Below, one piece after another: positions 38,659 through 47,297 of a stretch of DNA of 64,000 nucleotides. The notes beneath the pieces are model-generated. The model did not search any database. It worked only from the letters and a program-made list of their open reading frames with translations, and had not been told where the DNA came from. A program made the position numbers and the translations under genes. The stretch is taken from the NCBI RefSeq assembly GCF_001618005.1, contig NZ_LQXA01000053.1, positions 100,739 through 164,738 of the forward strand, written 5' to 3'. Within the stretch, counting starts at the first letter, position 1. Each line of letters begins with the position of its first letter. This DNA comes from Clavibacter tessellarius (GTDB taxonomy: Bacteria > Actinomycetota > Actinomycetes > Actinomycetales > Microbacteriaceae).

Positions 38659-40722
38659 TCAGTCGGCGAGGCCGCGGCGCTCGAGGAGCGGCTCGATCAC
38701 GGCGTCGCGGCCGCGGAAGTCCCGGTAGGCCTCGAGCGGGTCCCGGGATCCGCCCACGCCGAGGAGCCGGGATCGGAAGCGGTCGCCGTTGGCGCGTGTG
38801 AGTCCGCCGTTCTCGTGGAACCACTCGACGGTGTCCGCGTCCAGCACCTCGCTCCAGATGTAGGAGTAGTACCCCGCGTCGTAGCCGCCCGCGAACGTGT
38901 GCTGGAAGTAGCTCGACGCGTAGCGGGGGAGGACCGCGGGCACGTCGAGGCCGACCGCCGCGAGGGCATCAGCCTGGAACGCGTCCACGTCCTCGATGAC
39001 GTCGTCGACGCCGAGACGGTGCCATGCCTGGTCGAGGAGCGCGGCGCCCAGGTACTCGCTCGTGAGGAAGCCCTCGTTGAAGGCGGAGGAGGCCCGCACC
39101 GCGGCGACGAGCTCCTCGGGCATGCGCTCACCCGTCTCGTGGTGCACGGCGTAGGACGCGAGGATCTCCGGCCACAGCATCCACATCTCGTTCACCTGGC
39201 TCGGGAACTCGACGAAGTCGCGGAAGACGTTGGTGCCGGCGAAGCGCGGGTACGTGACGCGCGCGAAGAGACCGTGCAGGGCGTGGCCGAACTCGTGGAA
39301 CAGCGTGTTCGCCTCGTCGTAGCTGAGGAGGGTCGGCTGGCCGGCGGGCGGCTTCGGCACGTTGAGGTTGTTGAGCACCACGGCGGGCGTGCCGAGGAGG
39401 TCGCTCTGCGAGATGAGCGGGTTCATCCACGCGCCGCCGCGCTTCGAGTCGCGCGTGTGCAGGTCGAGCACGTAGAGGCCGACGGGGGAGCCGTCCTCGT
39501 CCCGCACCTCGAAGACGCGCGCGTCCGGGTGGTAGGAGGTGATGTCGTCCCGCTCGGCGAACGTCACGCCGTAGAGCTCCGTGGCCGCGCGGAAGACGCC
39601 GTCGTGCAGCACGCGCTCGGACTCGAGGTAGGGGCGCATGCGCGCGGTGTCGACGGCGTAGCGCTCCGTGCGGACCCTCTCGCTGTAGAACGCCCAGTCC
39701 CATGCGGCGAGCTCGAAGGTCGGCTCGCCGCGCTCCTCCTGCGTGCGGTCGATCACGCGCTGCAGCTCGACGGCCTCGGCGCGGGCGTTGCGGGCCGCGG
39801 CCGGGGCGAGGCGGCCGAGCATCTCGGCGACGGCCTCCGGGGTCCCGGCCGTCTGATCGGCCGTGACGGCGGCGGCGTGGCTCGGGAAGCCGAGGAGGGC
39901 GGCACGCTCGGCGCGGAGGCGCGTGATCTCGAGCACGAGCGGACGGTTGTCGTGCGCGTTCCCGCGGGCGCCGCGTGCGAGCGACGCCTCCATGATGCGC
40001 TGCCGCAGCCCCCGGTCCGTGAGCTGGGCGAGGTAGGGGTGGCCCGTGGGCAGCACGAGCGTGATGAGGTGCTTCCCTTCCAGCCCGCGGTCGGCGGCGG
40101 CCTGCGCGGCGGCGGCGATCGCGCCCTCACTAAGTCCGTCGAGCTCGGCCGGGTCGTCGACGACGACCGCGAGGTCATTGGTGTCCTCGAGGAGGTTCGA
40201 CTCGAAGCGCGTCGTGAGCACCGACAGTCGGCGGTTGAGGTCGCGCAGGCGCCCCTTGGCGTCGTCGTCGAGGCCGGCGCCGGCGATCGTGAACTCGGCG
40301 AGGTACCGCTCGACCAGGTACACGGACTCGGCGTCGAGGCCAGCGTCGTGACGCCCCTCGTGCACGGCGCGGATGCGGGCGTAGAGCGCGGCGTCGAGGC
40401 GGATCGCGTCCTCGTGGGCCGTGAGCTCGGGGGCGATCTCCGCCTCGAGCTCCCGGGTGAACGGGGAGCTGTCGGACGAGGTGAGCGTGAAGAAGACGTG
40501 GGAGACGCGGTCGAGGATCCTCCCCGCGCGCTCGAGGGCGACGAGCGTGTTCTCGAACGTCGGCGCCTCGGGGGAGTCGGCGACGGCGCGCACCTCCGCC
40601 AGGTGCGCGGCGATCCCGGCCTCGAACGCGGGGCGGAAGTGCTCCTCCCGGATATCGTCGAAGGGGGGCATCCCGGAGGGCAGGGGGCTCGGCTCGAGGA
40701 AGGGGTTCGGGGGCGTCGTCAT
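38659..40722 (-). CDS. dcp: M3-family oligopeptidase (peptidyl-dipeptidase Dcp type)
   Basis: A zinc peptidase of 687 residues. The active-site helix HEFGHALHGLF occurs near residue 470, with the third ligand Glu downstream (FVEFPSQVNEMW). The N-terminal start PPNPFLEPSPLPSGMPPFDDI is typical. It degrades short peptides in the cytosol, acting after Clp and PepN. ATG 40722 lies six bases behind a TAGGCT box, so it is leaderless. It faces a methyltransferase gene promoted by a mirror-image TAGGCT box. Confidence 0.93.
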   Translation of the reverse strand: MTTPPNPFLEPSPLPSGMPPFDDIREEHFRPAFEAGIAAHLAEVRAVADSPEAPTFENTLVALERAGRILDRVSHVFFTLTSSDSSPFTRELEAEIAPELTAHEDAIRLDAALYARIRAVHEGRHDAGLDAESVYLVERYLAEFTIAGAGLDDDAKGRLRDLNRRLSVLTTRFESNLLEDTNDLAVVVDDPAELDGLSEGAIAAAAQAAADRGLEGKHLITLVLPTGHPYLAQLTDRGLRQRIMEASLARGARGNAHDNRPLVLEITRLRAERAALLGFPSHAAAVTADQTAGTPEAVAEMLGRLAPAAARNARAEAVELQRVIDRTQEERGEPTFELAAWDWAFYSERVRTERYAVDTARMRPYLESERVLHDGVFRAATELYGVTFAERDDITSYHPDARVFEVRDEDGSPVGLYVLDLHTRDSKRGGAWMNPLISQSDLLGTPAVVLNNLNVPKPPAGQPTLLSYDEANTLFHEFGHALHGLFARVTYPRFAGTNVFRDFVEFPSQVNEMWMLWPEILASYAVHHETGERMPEELVAAVRASSAFNEGFLTSEYLGAALLDQAWHRLGVDDVIEDVDAFQADALAAVGLDVPAVLPRYASSYFQHTFAGGYDAGYYSYIWSEVLDADTVEWFHENGGLTRANGDRFRSRLLGVGGSRDPLEAYRDFRGRDAVIEPLLERRGLAD

Positions 40723-40728
40723 ACAGCG

Positions 40729-40734
40729 AGCCTA
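40729..40734 (-). promoter_or_regulatory. -10 box TAGGCT, leaderless start of dcp
   Basis: Minus-strand TAGGCT ends exactly six bases before the dcp ATG. Confidence 0.55.
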
Positions 40735-40749
40735 GGCCGGGCGCCGACC

Positions 40750-40755
40750 TAGGCT
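40750..40755 (+). promoter_or_regulatory. -10 box TAGGCT, leaderless start of the methyltransferase
   Basis: Plus-strand TAGGCT ends six bases before GTG 40762. Only 39 bases separate the two divergent start codons, so the promoters must overlap in their upstream halves. Confidence 0.55.
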
Positions 40756-40761
40756 CGGAGG

Positions 40762-41565
40762 GTGAACAGCGAGCGATACACCCACGGCCACCACGAGAGC
40801 GTCCTCCGCGTGCACAGCGCACGCACCGTCCGGAACTCCGCCGCCTACCTCGAACCGCATCTGCGGGCCGGGCTCGACGTGCTGGACGTGGGCAGCGGGC
40901 CCGGGACCATCACGGTGGAGCTCGCGCGCATCGTCGCTCCCGGGCGCGTGGTGGGGATCGACATGTCCGAGGAGGTCGTGCGGCAGGCCGTCGCCCTCGC
41001 GGAGCAGCAGGGCACGGCGAACGTCGAGTTCGTCTCCGGATCCGTGTACGAGCTGCCCTACGCCGACGCGTCGTTCGACGTCGTGCACGCGCACCAGGTC
41101 CTCCAGCACGTCGGCGACCCCGTGCGGGCGCTGGCCGAGATGCGGCGCGTCACGCGTCCCGGCGGGCTCGTGGCCGCCCGCGACGTCGTCTACTCGAAGG
41201 TCGCGCTCTTCCCCGAGACGGACGGGCTGCGGCTCTGGGCCGACGTCTACCTCCCGGTGCACCGGGCCAACGGCGGCGAGCCCGACGCCGGATCCCGGCT
41301 CAAGGCCTGGGCGCACCGGGCCGGCTTCACCGACGTCGCGTCCAGCGCGTCCGTGTGGTGCTTCTCCTCCGACGACGAGCGCGCGTGGTGGGGAGGCGCG
41401 TGGGCCGACCGCGCCGTCGCCTCCTCCTTCGCCGGTCAGGCGCTCGAGGGCGGCTTCGCCTCCGACGACGACCTGCAGGCCATCCGGGCCGGCTGGCAGG
41501 AGTGGGCGGCGGACGCCGACGGGTTCCTGGCGATGCCGCACGGGGAGATCCTCGCGCGCCGCTGA
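40762..41565 (+). CDS. class I SAM-dependent methyltransferase
   Basis: A 267-residue methyltransferase. SAM motif I is VLDVGSGPGTIT at about 36-47, the acidic motif II is VVGIDMSEEVV, and FDVVHAHQVLQHVGDP contains the catalytic-like loop. The C-terminal half includes WAHRAGFTDVASSASVWCFSS. The fold matches ubiquinone/menaquinone-type or small-molecule methyltransferases. Substrate unknown. It starts at GTG, leaderless, divergent from the M3 peptidase. Confidence 0.85.
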   Translation: MNSERYTHGHHESVLRVHSARTVRNSAAYLEPHLRAGLDVLDVGSGPGTITVELARIVAPGRVVGIDMSEEVVRQAVALAEQQGTANVEFVSGSVYELPYADASFDVVHAHQVLQHVGDPVRALAEMRRVTRPGGLVAARDVVYSKVALFPETDGLRLWADVYLPVHRANGGEPDAGSRLKAWAHRAGFTDVASSASVWCFSSDDERAWWGGAWADRAVASSFAGQALEGGFASDDDLQAIRAGWQEWAADADGFLAMPHGEILARR

Positions 41566-41585
41566 CCCGGCGCCGCCGCCGCCGC

Positions 41586-41609
41586 CCCCGTCCCCGTCCC
41601 CGTCCCCGT
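41586..41609. repeat. CCCCGT hexamer repeat (4 copies)
   Basis: Four exact CCCCGT units in tandem just after the methyltransferase stop. Together with the 19-bp repeat behind them they form a low-complexity block between the two genes. Confidence 0.8.
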
Positions 41610-41612
41610 CTC

Positions 41613-41677
41613 CGGACGCGAGGAGGCCCGCCGGACGCGAGGAGGCCCGCCGGACGCGAGGAGGCCCGCCGGACGCG
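41613..41677. repeat. 19-bp tandem repeat made of a terminator arm
   Basis: Three full copies of CGGACGCGAGGAGGCCCGC at 41613, 41632 and 41651, then a fourth partial copy at 41670. The third copy is the left arm of the terminator at 41657-41697, so the array looks like tandem duplication of one arm plus its spacer. Confidence 0.85.
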
Positions 41678-41697
41678 TGGTCGGGCGGGCCTCCTCG
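41657..41697. terminator. bidirectional terminator with duplicated left arm
   Basis: A perfect 14-bp stem (CGAGGAGGCCCGCC and GGCGGGCCTCCTCG) with a 13-base loop. Two spare left arms upstream (in the 19-bp repeats) could pair with the same right arm instead. Confidence 0.7.
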
Positions 41698-41725
41698 TGC
41701 GGCGTCTCCGCGTCGCGGCGACGCG

Positions 41726-41989
41726 TCAGTCGTCGAACGGGTCGTCGGTGCTCTCGCCGGGGATCGTGATGGTGGCCGCGTCCTCGATCGGGTCATAGCG
41801 GATCACGGTGCCGTCGTCGAGCTCGACCACGGGCTTCCTCTCGAGCCAGGTGAGGGTCCAGCGCCACTGGGACGTGTCCGCGTCGAGCGCGACGACGTCG
41901 GACTCGACGGTCTTCACGGCGAGGAGCACGACCTCGGGGAGCTCCGCCGGGGCGGTGCCGCCGACGGGCCAGCGCGTGCCGAGCTGCAT
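41726..41989 (-). CDS. small hypothetical protein of the valS operon
   Basis: An 87-residue beta-rich acidic protein: MQLGTRWPVGGTAPAELPEVV, then WRWTLTWLERKPVVELDDGTVIRYDP and an acidic end (GESTDDPFDD). I do not recognise it; similar short proteins may accompany valS in this family. I chose ATG 41989, which overlaps the GNAT stop by one base (TGATG), so it is translated with valS and the GNAT gene. Confidence 0.6.
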   Translation of the reverse strand: MQLGTRWPVGGTAPAELPEVVLLAVKTVESDVVALDADTSQWRWTLTWLERKPVVELDDGTVIRYDPIEDAATITIPGESTDDPFDD

Positions 41990-42441
41990 CAGACGTCCTG
42001 CTCGTAGGTGACCCACGTGGTGCGGCGGGCGACCCGGTCGTAGAGGCGCTGCGCGTCGGCGTTGTCCTCGGCGGTGATCCAGCGGAGCATGCTCGCGCCG
42101 TCGCGGCGCGCGACCTCGGCGACCGCGCCGATGAGCTGCTCGCCGACGCCCTGGCGGCGCGAGATCTCGCGCACGTAGAGGTCGTCGACCAGCAGGCCGT
42201 CGGTGCCGCGCGCGAGCCTCGCGAAGCGGTGGAAGTGCGCGAGGCCGACGAGGGCGCCCTCGTGCGCGTCGTCGACGGCGACGAGCGCGGTGCTCGCGTG
42301 CGCGTCGTCGATGAGGCGGCTCCAGGCGAGCACGGCCGCCTCGTCCGTCAGCTCGGTGCCGTAGGACTCGGCGTAGCCGGCGAACAGGTCGAACCAGGGG
42401 AAGAAGTCGCCGTCGCGGACGGGGCGGATCGAGATGGTCAT
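41989..42441 (-). CDS. GNAT-family N-acetyltransferase
   Basis: A 150-residue acetyltransferase with the acetyl-CoA loop RRQGVGEQLIGAVAEVAR (R/Q-x-x-G-x-G/A pattern) and the following strand MLRWITAEDNADAQRLYDRV. Substrate unknown. Its ATG overlaps the valS stop (ATGA), and its own stop overlaps the next gene. Coupled translation with valyl-tRNA synthetase is notable but does not by itself reveal the substrate. Confidence 0.87.
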   Translation of the reverse strand: MTISIRPVRDGDFFPWFDLFAGYAESYGTELTDEAAVLAWSRLIDDAHASTALVAVDDAHEGALVGLAHFHRFARLARGTDGLLVDDLYVREISRRQGVGEQLIGAVAEVARRDGASMLRWITAEDNADAQRLYDRVARRTTWVTYEQDV

Positions 42442-45083
42442 GCGTCGGTCTCCTCGTGCTGCTCGGCGGTCGCGAGCGTGATGCGGGTGACGGCGGGGCC
42501 GTCCCCCTCGGTGAAGGTCAGGTTGGTGATGCGGCCCACGGCGCGGAGGTCCTCGGCCACGAGCTCGAGCGAGCGGATGTCCTCCGGCGAAGCGGAGACC
42601 ACGGCCTCGGCGACCGGGGTCTTCTGCGACGCCTTGGCGTCGGTCTTGGCGCGGCGGATGCCCACGAGCGCCCGGCCGGCGAGGGCGAGCAGGCGCGGGT
42701 CGGCCGTGCCGCCGGTCGCCGGCGCATCCGGGGTCGGCGCGGTCGGCCAGGCGGCGGTGTGGATCGAGCCGTCGTGCGACCAGCTCCACGCCTCCTCGGC
42801 CGCGAACGGCACGAAGGGCGCGAACAGTCGCAGCAGCACGTCGAGGGCCTCGCGGAGCGCCGCGACGGCGGATCCCCGGTCGGCCGGGTCGGCGTCGGCC
42901 GAGTACGCGCGGTCCTTGACGAGCTCGAGGTAGTCGTCGCAGAAGGTCCAGAAGAAGCTCTCCGTGACCTCGAGCGCGCGGGCGTGGTCGTACTCCTCGA
43001 GCGCCGTGGTGGCGGTCTCGACGACCTCGGCGAGGGCGGCGAGCATCCCCACGTCGATGGCGTGCGTGGCCCGGGCGCCCTCCGGCGCCTCGAAGGAGAG
43101 GATGAACTTCGCGGCGTTGAGGACCTTGATCGCGAGCCGACGGCCGATCTTGATCTGCGTCGGGTTCTGCGGGTCCATCGCGGCGTCGACGCCGAGGCGC
43201 GCGGACGCGGCCCAGTAGCGCACGGCATCGGAGCCGAACTGCTCGAGCGTGGCCGCGGGGGTCACGACGTTGCCCTTCGACTTCGACATCTTCTTGCGGT
43301 CGGGGTCGAGGATCCAGCCGGAGATCGCGGCCGTCCTCCACGGCGCCTGGCCGTGCTCCAGCTCGGCACGGAGGACGGTGGAGAAGAGCCACGTGCGGAT
43401 GATGTCCTGGCCCTGCGGGCGCATCGAGAACGGGAAGACGAGGTCGAACAGCTCCGGGTCGCGCTCCCAGCCGCCCGCGAGCTGCGGGGTGAGGGACGAG
43501 GTGGCCCAGGTGTCCATGACGTCGAGCTCGCCCTGGAAGCCGCCGGGGACGCCGCGCTGGTCCTCGGTGTATCCGGGAGCGGGATCCGACGACGGGTCGA
43601 CGGGGAGCTGGTCCTCCGTCGGGGTGATCGCCTTCGCGAACTCCGGGTTGCCGTCGGCGTCGAGCGGGTACCACACGGGCAGCGGCACGCCGAAGAAGCG
43701 CTGGCGCGAGACGAGCCAGTCGCCGTTGAGGCCGCCGACCCAGTTCTCGTACCGGACGCGCATGAAGTCGGGCACGAACCCGATCTCGCGGCCGCGGCCG
43801 AGGAGGCGCTCGCGCAGCTCCTCGTCGCGGCCGCCGTTGCGGATGTACCACTGGCGGGTCGAGACGATCTCGAGGGGCTTGTCGCCCTTCTCGTAGAACT
43901 TGACGGGGTGTGTGATCTTGCGCGGCTCGCCGAGGAGCTCGCCGGACTCGGTGAGGAGCTCGACCATCGCGGCCTTCGCGGAGAAGACGGTCTTGCCGGC
44001 GAGGGCGGCGTACGCCTCGCGGCCCGCCTCGGACGTGATGGCGGCGGGCGCCTCGGAGACGATGCGGCCGTCGAAGCCCACGATCGCGCGGTTCTCGAGC
44101 TGCAGCTCGCGCCACCAGACGACGTCGTTGAGGTCGCCGAAGGTGCAGACCATGGCGATGCCGGATCCCTTGTCGGGCTGCGCGAGGTGGTGCGCGAGCA
44201 CGGGCACCTCGACGCCGAAGACGGGTGTCGTGACGTTCGTGCCGAACAGGCCCTGGTAGCGCTCGTCGTCGGGGTGCGCGACGAGGGCGACGCAGGCCGC
44301 GAGGAGCTCGGGGCGCGTGGTGTCGATGATCACGTCGTCGCCGCCGGACCGGTGGAACGCGAGGCGGTGGTACGCGCTCGGCTGCTCGCGGTCCTCCAGC
44401 TCGGCCTGCGCGACCGCGGTGCGGAAGGTGACGTCCCAGAGCGTGGGGGCGTCGGCCTGGTACGCCTCGCCGCGGGCGAGGTTGCGGAGGAAGGCGCGCT
44501 GCGACGCGACCTGCGCCTCCTGGCCGATGGTGCGGTAGCTCTGGCGCCAGTCGACGCTGAGGCCGAGCGTGCGGAAGAGGTCCTCGAACTGCTTCTCGTC
44601 CTCCTCGGTGAGGCGCTCGCACAGCTCGATGAAGTTGCGGCGGGAGATCGGCCGCTGGTCGCCCGGCTTGGACGTGCCGCCGGTCTCCGCGGGCTGGAAG
44701 GACGGGTCGTAGGGGAGCGTGGGGTCGCAGCGGACGCCGTAGAAGTTCTGCACGCGGCGCTCGGTGGGGAGGCCGTTGTCGTCCCAGCCGAGCGGGTAGA
44801 AGACGCTCTCGCCGCGCATCCGGCGGTACCGGGCGATCACGTCGGTGTGCGTGTAGCTGAAGACGTGGCCGATGTGGAGGGAGCCGCTCGCCGTGGGCGG
44901 CGGGGTGTCGATGGAGAAGACGGTACCCGCGGCGGCCTCGTCGCGGCGGAAGTCGTACGTGCCGTCGGCCTGCCAGCGGTCGCCCCACTTGGCCTCGAGG
45001 CCCTCGAGGGCCGGCTTGTCGGGGACCCGGGCGACCTGGCCGGTCGCCTCCTGCGCGGTGTCCGGACGTCGTTCGTCAGCCAT
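42438..45083 (-). CDS. valS: valine-tRNA ligase
   Basis: A class I synthetase of 881 residues. The HIGH signature occurs as GSLHIGHVFSY near residue 55, and KMSKS as KKMSKSKGNVV. The CP1 editing domain (residues about 200-400) contains TTRPELLAACVALVAHP. The anticodon-binding domain and C-terminal part follow. ATG 45083 yields MADERRPDTAQ; longer versions are filler. ValRS charges tRNA-Val and edits threonyl-tRNA. It leads a three-gene overlapping operon with the GNAT and an 87-residue protein. Confidence 0.95.
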   Translation of the reverse strand: MADERRPDTAQEATGQVARVPDKPALEGLEAKWGDRWQADGTYDFRRDEAAAGTVFSIDTPPPTASGSLHIGHVFSYTHTDVIARYRRMRGESVFYPLGWDDNGLPTERRVQNFYGVRCDPTLPYDPSFQPAETGGTSKPGDQRPISRRNFIELCERLTEEDEKQFEDLFRTLGLSVDWRQSYRTIGQEAQVASQRAFLRNLARGEAYQADAPTLWDVTFRTAVAQAELEDREQPSAYHRLAFHRSGGDDVIIDTTRPELLAACVALVAHPDDERYQGLFGTNVTTPVFGVEVPVLAHHLAQPDKGSGIAMVCTFGDLNDVVWWRELQLENRAIVGFDGRIVSEAPAAITSEAGREAYAALAGKTVFSAKAAMVELLTESGELLGEPRKITHPVKFYEKGDKPLEIVSTRQWYIRNGGRDEELRERLLGRGREIGFVPDFMRVRYENWVGGLNGDWLVSRQRFFGVPLPVWYPLDADGNPEFAKAITPTEDQLPVDPSSDPAPGYTEDQRGVPGGFQGELDVMDTWATSSLTPQLAGGWERDPELFDLVFPFSMRPQGQDIIRTWLFSTVLRAELEHGQAPWRTAAISGWILDPDRKKMSKSKGNVVTPAATLEQFGSDAVRYWAASARLGVDAAMDPQNPTQIKIGRRLAIKVLNAAKFILSFEAPEGARATHAIDVGMLAALAEVVETATTALEEYDHARALEVTESFFWTFCDDYLELVKDRAYSADADPADRGSAVAALREALDVLLRLFAPFVPFAAEEAWSWSHDGSIHTAAWPTAPTPDAPATGGTADPRLLALAGRALVGIRRAKTDAKASQKTPVAEAVVSASPEDIRSLELVAEDLRAVGRITNLTFTEGDGPAVTRITLATAEQHEETDA

Positions 45084-45175
45084 GCGTGCTCCGGTTCCCT
45101 CGATGTGGACGGCACCGTGTCGATGGTGAGGTGCCTTCTGTGCGGGGATCAGGCTACCGGATGGGGGCGCGACGG

Positions 45176-45210
45176 CCGGATGCGGGGACCGTCGCGGGCC
45201 CCGCATCCGG
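45176..45210 (-). terminator. terminator of pckG
   Basis: A perfect 12-bp stem (CCGGATGCGGGG and its complement) with an 11-base loop, just past the pckG stop in its direction of transcription. Confidence 0.65.
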
Positions 45211-45218
45211 CGCGGGCA

Positions 45219-47186
45219 TCAGGCGTCGGCGTCCTCCCGGGCGGCGCGGAACGCCCGGCGCATCGCGTCGACGCGGGCGGTGAGCTCGGCCGGGACGCGA
45301 CCGCCGAAGCGCGCGAAGTGCGCATCCACGGCGTCGAGCTCCTCCAGCCAGGAGCCCGGATCCAGCGCCAGCAGCTCGTCGAGCGCGCCCTCCGCCAGGT
45401 CGAGCCCGGCGACGTCGAGGTCGTCCGGGAGGGGCAGGCCGCCGACCGGGCTCGGCCGGACGTCCACGCGGCACTCGACGCGGCGGACGATCCACTCGAG
45501 CACGCGCGCGTTCTCGCCGAAGCCCGGCCAGAGGAAGGAGCCGTCGTCGCCCCTGCGGAACCAGTTCACCTGGAAGACCCGCGGGGCGCCGGCGCCGAGT
45601 CCCGCGCCGACCTCGAGCCAGTGCCGCCAGTGGTCGGCCATGTCGTAGCCGACGAAGGGCTGCATCGCGAAGGGGTCGTGGCGGAGCTCGCCCACCCGGC
45701 CCTCCGCCGCGGCGGTGCGCTCCGAGGCCATGGTCGCGCCGACGAAGACGCCGTGCTCCCAGTCGTCGGCCTCGGCCACGAGCGGGACGTTGGTCGCCCG
45801 GCGCCCGCCGAAGAGGATCGCGTCCACCACCACGCCGTCGGGGTCGTCCCAGTCGTCGGCGAGGGTCGGGCACTGCTCGATCCCCACGGTGAAGCGGGCG
45901 TTCGGGTGCGCGGCGGGCGTGCCGGAGGCGGGTGACCACGGCTGCCCCTGCCAGTCGACGAGCCCGGCGGGCGGCGTGGGGGTCATGCCCTCCCACCACA
46001 CGTCGCCGTCGGGGCGGAGGGCGACGTTCGTGTAGATCGCGTTGCCCCAGATCGTCGACATGGCGACGGGGTTCGTGGCCTCGCCGGTGCCGGGCGCGAC
46101 GCCGAAGAGCCCGCGCTCGGGGTTGACCGCGCGGAGGCGGCCCTGCACGTCCGGCCGGAGCCAGGCGATGTCGTCGCCGAGCGTCTCGACCGTCCAGCCG
46201 GGGATGGTGGGGGTGAGCATCGCGAGGTTCGTCTTGCCGCACGCCGACGGGAACGCCGCGGCGACGTGGAAGCGACGGCCCTCGGGGCTCGTGATGCGGA
46301 TCAGGAGCATGTGCTCGGCGAGCCAGCCCTCGTCGCGCGCCATGGCCGAGGCGATGCGGAGCGAGAAGCACTTCTTCCCGAGCAGGGCGTTGCCGCCGTA
46401 GCCCGAGCCGAACGAGATGATCTCGCGCTCCTCGGGGAAGTGGCAGATGCGCTTGTCGGCGTTGTGCGGCCACGGGACGTCGGCGGTACGGCGGCCGGCG
46501 TCGTCCACGAGCGGCGCGCCGAGGCCGTGCAGCGCGCGGACCCACGCGGTGTCCGGGCCGATGAGGCGGAGCGCGTCGTCGCCCATCCGGGTCATGAGGG
46601 CCATGCTCGCGACGACGTAGGGGCTGTCGGTGATCTGCACGCCGAGCTGCGAGATCGCGCCGCCGAGCGGGCCCATCGAGAACGGGACGACGTAGAGGGT
46701 GCGACCGCGCATGGATCCGGCGAACAGCTCCCGGAGCTCGGCGCGCGTCTCCGCCGGGTCGCGCCAGTTGTTCGTGGGGCCGGCGTCCGACTCCTGCGCG
46801 GAGCAGATGAAGGTGCGGTCCTCGACGCGCGCGACGTCGGCCGGGTCGCTGCGGGCGAGGAAGCTGTGCGGGCGCCATTCCGGGTTCAGCCGGATGAGCG
46901 TGCCGGCGTCGACCATCTGCCGGGTGATGCGGTCGTACTCGGCGACGCTGCCCGTGCACCAGACGACCCGGTCCGGCAGCGTGAGCGCGGCGACCTCGGC
47001 GACCCAGGCGGCGATCCGGGGATCGCGGCAGAGCGCGGGGGCGGCCGTGCCGGGCGGCAGGGGAGCGGCATCGGGTGTCGCGGCGGGCGCTGCCGCGGCG
47101 GGCGCTGCCGCGGCGTCCGCGGCGGCGGGATCGGCCGCGCGCGGTCCGGCGGCGGTGAGCGGGCGTGCGTCCTGGATGGTGGTCAT
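45219..47186 (-). CDS. pckG: phosphoenolpyruvate carboxykinase (GTP)
   Basis: Converts oxaloacetate and GTP to PEP and CO2 for gluconeogenesis. The 655 residues contain the active-site loop [12 protein letters not shown], near-N-terminal [13 protein letters not shown] [10 protein letters not shown], and [14 protein letters not shown]. An N-terminal extension of about 45 residues is Ala/Pro-rich and not found in the core family, so the start may be further in. ATG 47186 is chosen for lack of a better one. It is divergent from a RamB-like regulator. Enzyme identification is strong. Confidence 0.95.
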   Translation of the reverse strand: MTTIQDARPLTAAGPRAADPAAADAAAAPAAAAPAATPDAAPLPPGTAAPALCRDPRIAAWVAEVAALTLPDRVVWCTGSVAEYDRITRQMVDAGTLIRLNPEWRPHSFLARSDPADVARVEDRTFICSAQESDAGPTNNWRDPAETRAELRELFAGSMRGRTLYVVPFSMGPLGGAISQLGVQITDSPYVVASMALMTRMGDDALRLIGPDTAWVRALHGLGAPLVDDAGRRTADVPWPHNADKRICHFPEEREIISFGSGYGGNALLGKKCFSLRIASAMARDEGWLAEHMLLIRITSPEGRRFHVAAAFPSACGKTNLAMLTPTIPGWTVETLGDDIAWLRPDVQGRLRAVNPERGLFGVAPGTGEATNPVAMSTIWGNAIYTNVALRPDGDVWWEGMTPTPPAGLVDWQGQPWSPASGTPAAHPNARFTVGIEQCPTLADDWDDPDGVVVDAILFGGRRATNVPLVAEADDWEHGVFVGATMASERTAAAEGRVGELRHDPFAMQPFVGYDMADHWRHWLEVGAGLGAGAPRVFQVNWFRRGDDGSFLWPGFGENARVLEWIVRRVECRVDVRPSPVGGLPLPDDLDVAGLDLAEGALDELLALDPGSWLEELDAVDAHFARFGGRVPAELTARVDAMRRAFRAAREDADA

Positions 47187-47297
47187 GTCGGTCCGTCCTC
47201 GTCGATCGGTCTGTTGTTCCAGCCTGCGACCGGTCAGGATGGGGTTCCAGGATCCGTCGGCGTGAAGAAGCGCCGATGTTCACGGAGAGGTGAAGGA
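47187..47297. promoter_or_regulatory. divergent control region, pckG and RamB-like gene
   Basis: 111 bases between divergent starts. GAGAGG at 47285-47290 serves the regulator. The rest has relatively AT-rich patches (GAAGAAGCGCC) but no motif I can defend. Confidence 0.4.

Noticed and set aside
42456..45935. Plus-strand frame of 1159 codons across valS and into pckG
   Set aside because: Antisense to two well-supported enzymes; composition is typical of GC-skewed antisense frames.
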